The notes below the pieces were generated by a model. The model was not told where the DNA came from. It did no database searches and worked only from the letters and a program-made list of their open reading frames with translations. The position numbers and the translations under genes are program-made. Shown here piece by piece: positions 15,188 to 20,029 of a DNA stretch of 20,029 nucleotides. Origin of the DNA: Nanobdellota archaeon (GTDB taxonomy: Archaea; Nanobdellota; Nanobdellia; Woesearchaeales; JAGLGH01); NCBI GenBank assembly GCA_023144115.1, contig JAGLGH010000293.1, positions 1-20,029 of the forward strand. The letters run 5' to 3'. Numbering within the stretch: the first letter of the stretch is position 1; every line of letters starts with the position of its first letter.

Positions 15188-17173
15188 GTGAAAAAAAGAG
15201 GTCAGATAACTATTTTTATTATCATTAGCTTAATCATTTTGATATCTGTATCTCTATTCCTTTATTATAATGCTCTTACTATTCAGGAGCCTGAGATTGT
15301 GCCTCCTCAGTTTGATCCTGTCCGGGATTATGTCCAGTCATGTCTTTATCTTACTGGAAAGGAGGCTGTTGAACTGCTTGGTCAGCAATCTGGATATATT
15401 GATATCCCTCAGGAATGGATTCTGAATCAGGATTCTTACATTGCAATTGATAATCTTGGGTTGATCAATGTTCCTTACTGGTATTACAAAGGCGAAAGCA
15501 GGATTCCTTCAGTAAATTCCATGCAGCAGCAGATATCTGATTTCATTGAAAGCAATCTTAAGTCCTGCCTCATGGATTTTGAGGTTTTTGAAAACACTTT
15601 CAGCATAACTGAAAAGCGAGACATTAAGCTGACTACAACTATAGATAAGGATGATGTGCGAATTGAGGCAAATTACCTGCTTAGGGTCAAGTCAAAAGCT
15701 GATGCAGAGGCAACATATCTTTCTGATTTTACAGCCATCCTCGATGTAAAGCTCATGAAGGCTTATGAGCTTGCAGTAAATATAATGAAAAAAGAGAATG
15801 AGCAATTGCTTCTGGAAAATGTTACTATGGATCTTGTTGCTATGCATCCTGATATGCCTTTGTCTGGCATGACTTTTCATTGCGGTCAGGAAAGATGGTA
15901 CATTGAGGATATAAAAGAAGAACTTAGCTCTATGCTGAGATATCAGCTTTCAAGAGTAAGGATAAAAAATACTGATTATATTGATTTTGCTGCTTCTGAA
16001 GAAGAATATGAATACTTCAGGCAGTTCACTCCTGAAAAGGTCTTTGCCGGATCTATGCCTGACAGGACAGCTCCTGAAGATGCTTATGATTATTTTCATT
16101 ATTATTGGGATGTTGAATCTCCAAAAACTGATCTCAGGGCAACTATGCAGTATGAGCCTGACTGGGGAATGGAGATAACAGCCAGACCAAGTTATGGCGG
16201 TGTGCTGAAGTCAAGTGTAGGGACTGGCGCGCAAAAGTATCTTAGGTTCATGTGCGTGAATTTCTATCATTTCACTTATGATATCACTTATCCAGTCATA
16301 ACAATAGTCGGAGACAACTCTGCATTCAACAATGATGGATTCATATTCAGGTATGCGTTCCCTGTGCTTGTAAAAAAGAACGAAGGCAACAGGGTTAATT
16401 TCGGCCAGGATGTCTATGATGTTCCTTTAGAATATATCAATTATTGCGGCGACCTTTCAGGACCTTCTTATAATATAAGAGTCAGGGGGACAGATGAAGG
16501 CGGATACACAAACATGGATCTTAATGAGGTGAATTTGAGTTATGATTGTTATAAGTACAGATGCCATCTTGGAACCACTAAGCCAGAAGCAGGTTCATAT
16601 AAGCTTGTGGCAATGCTGCCGTCATTCTGCGCTCATGGGTATCTTGTTGCAGAGAAACCAGGATATCTTGAAACAAGACAGCAGGTACTTAATGAGCAGA
16701 ATATAGTAATTGACATGAAAAAGCTGAATAGGTTCAAGTTTTCAATATTGATGCATGATTATCAGTCCCTTCCACCAGCGCATATAGAACCTAATGCAGT
16801 AGAACTTGCTGAAGATATGGAAGTGCTTGTCAATATACAGCATTCAACTATCCCTGGTTTTAACCAATACCTGACATATCCATTTGATGAAGATACTGAA
16901 GAAAATATGCGCACGATAGAACTGCTTGATGAGAATGCAGTATATTTTGTTGACATAATGCTTACAAATGAAAAATTCGGATTGCTTGGAGGTTACAGGG
17001 CAAACTGGACTGTAAGCAGTTCAGAGATGGTCGGAGCAGATCATATAATATTCCATACAATAAACTATCTTCCTGTTCCTTACAGGATTGATGATCAGTA
17101 TAAGCTTGCAGTATTCCTTGATGAGAATAAAGAATACAAAACAGGTCTTAAACCTGTATTTGGCACAGGATAA
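15188..17173 (+). CDS. Head surface protein of cassette C, pilin-like N-terminus
   Basis: 661 aa from a GTG start, chosen because AGAGGG lies five bases upstream and MKKRGQITIF follows at once. The KRGQ (residues 3-6) then hydrophobic helix (about 7-27) resembles a class III prepilin-type signal with possible cleavage before Q6, again without Glu at +5. Next come FDPVRDYVQSCLYLTG (C52) and GQQSGYI, matching the cassette B head protein. The middle (KLMKAYELA) and YDITYPVITI...NNDGFIFRYAF match both paralogs. Residues about 430-500 hold the regulatory-like beta domain with CHLGTT, LPSFC and KPGY. It ends YKTGLKPVFGTG. Its stop is 53 bases before the secreted gene, which has its own TATA-like box. 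It lacks the CKTGCQC insert of the cassette B copy. Predicted surface-exposed and anchored; function unknown. Confidence 0.88.
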   Translation: MKKRGQITIFIIISLIILISVSLFLYYNALTIQEPEIVPPQFDPVRDYVQSCLYLTGKEAVELLGQQSGYIDIPQEWILNQDSYIAIDNLGLINVPYWYYKGESRIPSVNSMQQQISDFIESNLKSCLMDFEVFENTFSITEKRDIKLTTTIDKDDVRIEANYLLRVKSKADAEATYLSDFTAILDVKLMKAYELAVNIMKKENEQLLLENVTMDLVAMHPDMPLSGMTFHCGQERWYIEDIKEELSSMLRYQLSRVRIKNTDYIDFAASEEEYEYFRQFTPEKVFAGSMPDRTAPEDAYDYFHYYWDVESPKTDLRATMQYEPDWGMEITARPSYGGVLKSSVGTGAQKYLRFMCVNFYHFTYDITYPVITIVGDNSAFNNDGFIFRYAFPVLVKKNEGNRVNFGQDVYDVPLEYINYCGDLSGPSYNIRVRGTDEGGYTNMDLNEVNLSYDCYKYRCHLGTTKPEAGSYKLVAMLPSFCAHGYLVAEKPGYLETRQQVLNEQNIVIDMKKLNRFKFSILMHDYQSLPPAHIEPNAVELAEDMEVLVNIQHSTIPGFNQYLTYPFDEDTEENMRTIELLDENAVYFVDIMLTNEKFGLLGGYRANWTVSSSEMVGADHIIFHTINYLPVPYRIDDQYKLAVFLDENKEYKTGLKPVFGTG

Positions 17174-17190
17174 AAAATAAGACCAGTGAC

Positions 17191-17204
17191 AAGATATATA
17201 AATA
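17191..17204 (+). promoter_or_regulatory. Internal TATA box before the cassette C secreted gene
   Basis: AAGATATATAAATA is centred about 28 bases upstream of the ATG at 17226, the right distance for a leaderless transcript. It suggests this gene can be expressed apart from the head gene 53 bases upstream. No comparable box was found ahead of the equivalents at 1718 or 7764. Confidence 0.5.
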
Positions 17205-17225
17205 ATCAGATTAATGTGAAAAAAG

Positions 17226-20029
17226 ATGATGGTAACAAATAAAGAAAGGATGCTGCAGATAGCTGCATGTTTTATGATAGAGCTTATATTGTTCATGCCA
17301 GTCTATATTTCTGATGTCTTTGCTATAGATAAGGTAAATCCTTATGACCCAATGCTTGACACAACACCTCCTTTTATCAATGTTACTATTCCTCTTAATT
17401 ACAATAATCTTAAGATTCACATCACTGGTCATACTGAACCTTATAGCAATCTTAAGCTTTATTTGAATGGTGTATATGTAAGGCAGATAGGTCAGGAAGG
17501 GACAGGAGCAAGCGGCAGCTTTGCATTCAGTAATGTTGCGCTTGAGAATATGCAGACAAATACTATAAGAATTGAAGCAGAGGACAGAAGCGGCAATCTT
17601 AATGAGATCACTGAAACTGTCTTTGTTGATGCTGTTGGGCCAAATGTCACTATCAGCCCAATACCCTCTTTTTCAGCAGATTCTTATCTTCGCATAAATG
17701 GCACTGTCAATGAGCCAGTGCATATAGAATTTTATGTGAAATCAGGTGAAGTTGAAGCTGCAAAACAGCCATCTGCTGTTGAGTCATTGCATATTGATCA
17801 GGAAAGCCTTCAGGCAAATTCAATTACTTTGGCATGGAGAGATAACCCTGAGGCAGAAGAAGTGACTCATTACTTAATCTATAGGTCAGATGTTGGGCTT
17901 CTGGCAGATGCAACAGGCACTCCTTTTGATGATATTCTTGTAAGCACAAACACAACATATACCTATGAAGTTTCTGCTGTAAGCAAATATTGCATAGAAG
18001 GGCCTAGGAGCAAGGTCACAATCACAACTCCTCCCGGCGGTATGGAGAGAGATAAGCCAGATGTGCATCACCATGAATGTGAAGGAGAATTGCCTCAAAT
18101 ATCCATGGATATTGCAGCAGGCGCTTTTGACGAGACAATTGAGCTTTTTGCAGGAAAAAATTACATTACAATAAATATTACTGATATCGCTGGAAATGAG
18201 ATTATTATATCCAATACAACTTATGTCGATACAGAGCCTCCAGTTATATCTGATGTTAATTTTGATTATCTTGATCCTTCATATATCAGGGATGTAACAC
18301 TTGAGGGAATTGTATCTGAGAATGCTACAGTACATATTTACCTGAATAATGATACCTCTCCTGAAAACTCGAAAAGGACAGAGGATGATGGTTCATTTTC
18401 TATTGATATAAAGCTTCAGCGGACAATATCTCTTGAGAAATATGAAAGAACTGGAGCAGATGTTGTAGAGCTGGAAACAGGTAAGGCATGGCTTAATTAT
18501 GTAAACATAACAGCTGTTGATGATGCAGGTCAGTCTTCAAGTGAACTTGGAGAGATTACTTATGCGATATGTGGACAGGGTGCTGATTGGGATATAGATA
18601 TTGGTGATGTGACTCCTGATATAATCCTTCCAAGGATGCTGCTTGAAGGACTCGCGCAGATAGGCATGGATGCAAAGCTTAAATGGCAGGGTCCAGGAGA
18701 TCAGGATACTGCCTCAATTAATAACCTGCAACTGGTTAAGATGCCACTTAATGTAGATCAGCTGCAAAAATATGATATTGACTGGATTAAATCGATTCCT
18801 GCTTCAGTGCATGATGAACAATATATAAATGCATATTTCCTCATAAACCTCCAGCCCCCTGAAGCTCCGGGCAATACAACTATTGAAAGGGAAAACAATC
18901 TAAGCGACCACAGGGTTGGAGAATGCGCCATACCAGAGATGGGCTGCATAAAGCTTCCATTGATGCTTAGGATAGATTACAAATATTATGATCCCTACAA
19001 CAGGAGCGAAGTGCGTAGGACACAGATACAATGCATTGACCTCAAGATAATGATTGACAGAAGAGTTCCATCTGATAAGATCCCTACAGAATTCCTTCTC
19101 ACTAGCATAGATGCATTAAATGCAACAATAAACCTTATTGACAAAGTTCTTAAGCCTGTCACTACAGCAAGAAAATGGGTTTTCCTTGCCTGCGCAGGAA
19201 CATGGATTATGTGGTGGCTGAAACGGGTAGGTGAGTGGAAAAGCTGCATTGGCGCAAAGCCAGAGACATGCGACCCTACTGCTGAGGATGATGGTGATAA
19301 TAAGAATTGCAGATCCTGTCTTGAGGCAAAATCAGAAACAATAGCATTCTGGATAAAATCCCAGATGCTATGCGACAGGATACTGTGTCCTGCAGCTCCC
19401 ACTATACAATATTATGTTAATCAGAATTCAGGCAAGACATCTGATGACAAGTTTGTGCGATCACACTGTGCAGAACAGGAGATTGCTGATATTAATTACA
19501 CAGCTATTAAAGGAGAGGGCAAACAGGCATTTGATGATTTCATGAATCCTGAAAATATGACTCTTTATGTCAGGCCTTCTGCTCCTGGCCTTGCAGGTTA
19601 TCCTAATAAAGAATATTGCGAGTTTGAATATCACATGAACTATGATTCAGTAGCATTATTCATGGACGAGCTTGAAGAATCATATTGCCTGACATATCCT
19701 GACAACGATTCGATGAAGGCTACTGGTATTGATTGCGGAGGCTATAAAAAAGTACTGAGATTAATCGGAGGCATCTGCACAAGCGATCCTTCTGGCAACA
19801 TGACAATCTCATCAAGGATAGGTGCTCAAACAGTTTATTATAATATCCAGGAACTTGATCCTAATTACCGGGTGGCATGGAGAGTAATTAAAACAAGAGA
19901 AACAATCAGAGAAACTGTTGATGGCAAAGTCACTGTAAAAGATGTTGAAGTATATACTCCTAAGTTTATAGTGCTTGAGAGCAAAAACTGCAAGGATGAT
20001 AAGGGCATCCCTTTTACTTATGAGAAATC
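17226..20029 (+). CDS. Large secreted Ig/FN3/cysteine-rich protein of cassette C, 3'-truncated
   Basis: Open from the ATG at 17226 (or 17229) to the window end, with 934 whole codons and no stop. The signal peptide (ACFMIELILFMPVYISDVFA) aligns with those of the proteins at 1718 and 7764. Domains: Ig-like 1 (about residues 42-137, ending EDRSGN...DAVGP); the first strands of Ig-like 2; a fibronectin type III domain (about 183-268, with SITLAW, HYLIYRS, YTYEVSAVS, EGPRS); the rest of Ig-like 2 ending NITDIAGN; and Ig-like 3 (about 337-445, ending VDDAGQ). A mostly non-Ig region follows, then from about 620 the cysteine module: LKPVTTARKWVFLACAG, SCIG...CD, CRSCLEA, CDRILC (C-x4-C as in the paralogs). 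More Cys follow to the edge. It is predicted exported and disulfide-rich. The stop and any downstream membrane gene lie outside the window. Confidence 0.88.
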   Translation, partial: MMVTNKERMLQIAACFMIELILFMPVYISDVFAIDKVNPYDPMLDTTPPFINVTIPLNYNNLKIHITGHTEPYSNLKLYLNGVYVRQIGQEGTGASGSFAFSNVALENMQTNTIRIEAEDRSGNLNEITETVFVDAVGPNVTISPIPSFSADSYLRINGTVNEPVHIEFYVKSGEVEAAKQPSAVESLHIDQESLQANSITLAWRDNPEAEEVTHYLIYRSDVGLLADATGTPFDDILVSTNTTYTYEVSAVSKYCIEGPRSKVTITTPPGGMERDKPDVHHHECEGELPQISMDIAAGAFDETIELFAGKNYITINITDIAGNEIIISNTTYVDTEPPVISDVNFDYLDPSYIRDVTLEGIVSENATVHIYLNNDTSPENSKRTEDDGSFSIDIKLQRTISLEKYERTGADVVELETGKAWLNYVNITAVDDAGQSSSELGEITYAICGQGADWDIDIGDVTPDIILPRMLLEGLAQIGMDAKLKWQGPGDQDTASINNLQLVKMPLNVDQLQKYDIDWIKSIPASVHDEQYINAYFLINLQPPEAPGNTTIERENNLSDHRVGECAIPEMGCIKLPLMLRIDYKYYDPYNRSEVRRTQIQCIDLKIMIDRRVPSDKIPTEFLLTSIDALNATINLIDKVLKPVTTARKWVFLACAGTWIMWWLKRVGEWKSCIGAKPETCDPTAEDDGDNKNCRSCLEAKSETIAFWIKSQMLCDRILCPAAPTIQYYVNQNSGKTSDDKFVRSHCAEQEIADINYTAIKGEGKQAFDDFMNPENMTLYVRPSAPGLAGYPNKEYCEFEYHMNYDSVALFMDELEESYCLTYPDNDSMKATGIDCGGYKKVLRLIGGICTSDPSGNMTISSRIGAQTVYYNIQELDPNYRVAWRVIKTRETIRETVDGKVTVKDVEVYTPKFIVLESKNCKDDKGIPFTYEK

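Noticed and set aside
17021-17432. Two overlapping minus-strand open frames across the 17174-17225 gap
   Set aside because: They cover the internal TATA box and the ends of two real plus-strand genes, and neither has a start signal or recognisable content.
18995-19402. 135-codon minus-strand open frame
   Set aside because: It is antisense to the cysteine module of the last gene, whose plus-strand reading shows real domain structure.

Overview
The window most likely comes from an archaeon, probably a DPANN lineage of the Woesearchaeota/Pacearchaeota kind. Three things point there: BRE/TATA-type promoters about 25-30 bases ahead of leaderless or short-leader genes; N-termini of the form K-(R/K)-(G/A)-Q-I-T-x-F-I-I-I, followed by a large extracellular domain; and a short helical 'QGY...GY...AI' N-terminal domain on a membrane protein. 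By hand sampling, GC is mostly in the 30s to low 40s percent, with local stretches below 30%. The lineage is inferred from style, not from a marker gene. I see no rRNA, tRNA, CRISPR, IS element or transposase. No gene-free stretch exceeds 200 bases.

Nearly everything belongs to one repeated gene set. I read three paralogous plus-strand cassettes: A (1-4235, 5' end outside the window), B (5530-14395) and C (15188 to beyond the right edge). Each begins with a single-pass, pilin-like-N-terminus surface protein (end of one at 1-1683; 739 aa; 661 aa). Next comes a large secreted, cysteine-rich protein with a shared type of signal peptide (576 aa; about 1054 aa; at least 934 aa). In A and B the cassette ends with a six-helix membrane protein (261 and 249 aa), and these two are homologous. 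Cassette B also carries an 889-aa secreted protein with an AT-rich, Lys/Thr/Asn-rich N-terminal part and a better-conserved cysteine-containing C-terminal part. C leaves the window before a membrane gene would be reached.

Two minus-strand genes separate the cassettes. One (4274-5332) is a membrane-anchored protein with a UBA-like N-terminal domain, an Ig-like domain, an acidic stalk and cysteine-paired helical repeats. The other (14400-15062) is a membrane-anchored protein of a widespread uncharacterised kind. Each converges on the membrane-protein gene of the cassette to its left and diverges from the head gene of the cassette to its right, so cassettes B and C start from compact divergent promoter regions (5333-5529 and 15063-15187).

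Taken together, the window encodes a multi-copy, disulfide-rich cell-surface apparatus. An anchored head protein, one or two secreted Ig/FN3/cysteine-rich partners and a polytopic membrane protein are co-transcribed, and the set has been duplicated and diversified in tandem. Attachment, cell-cell contact or an envelope structure are reasonable ideas, but no catalytic motif or characterised family fixes the function.
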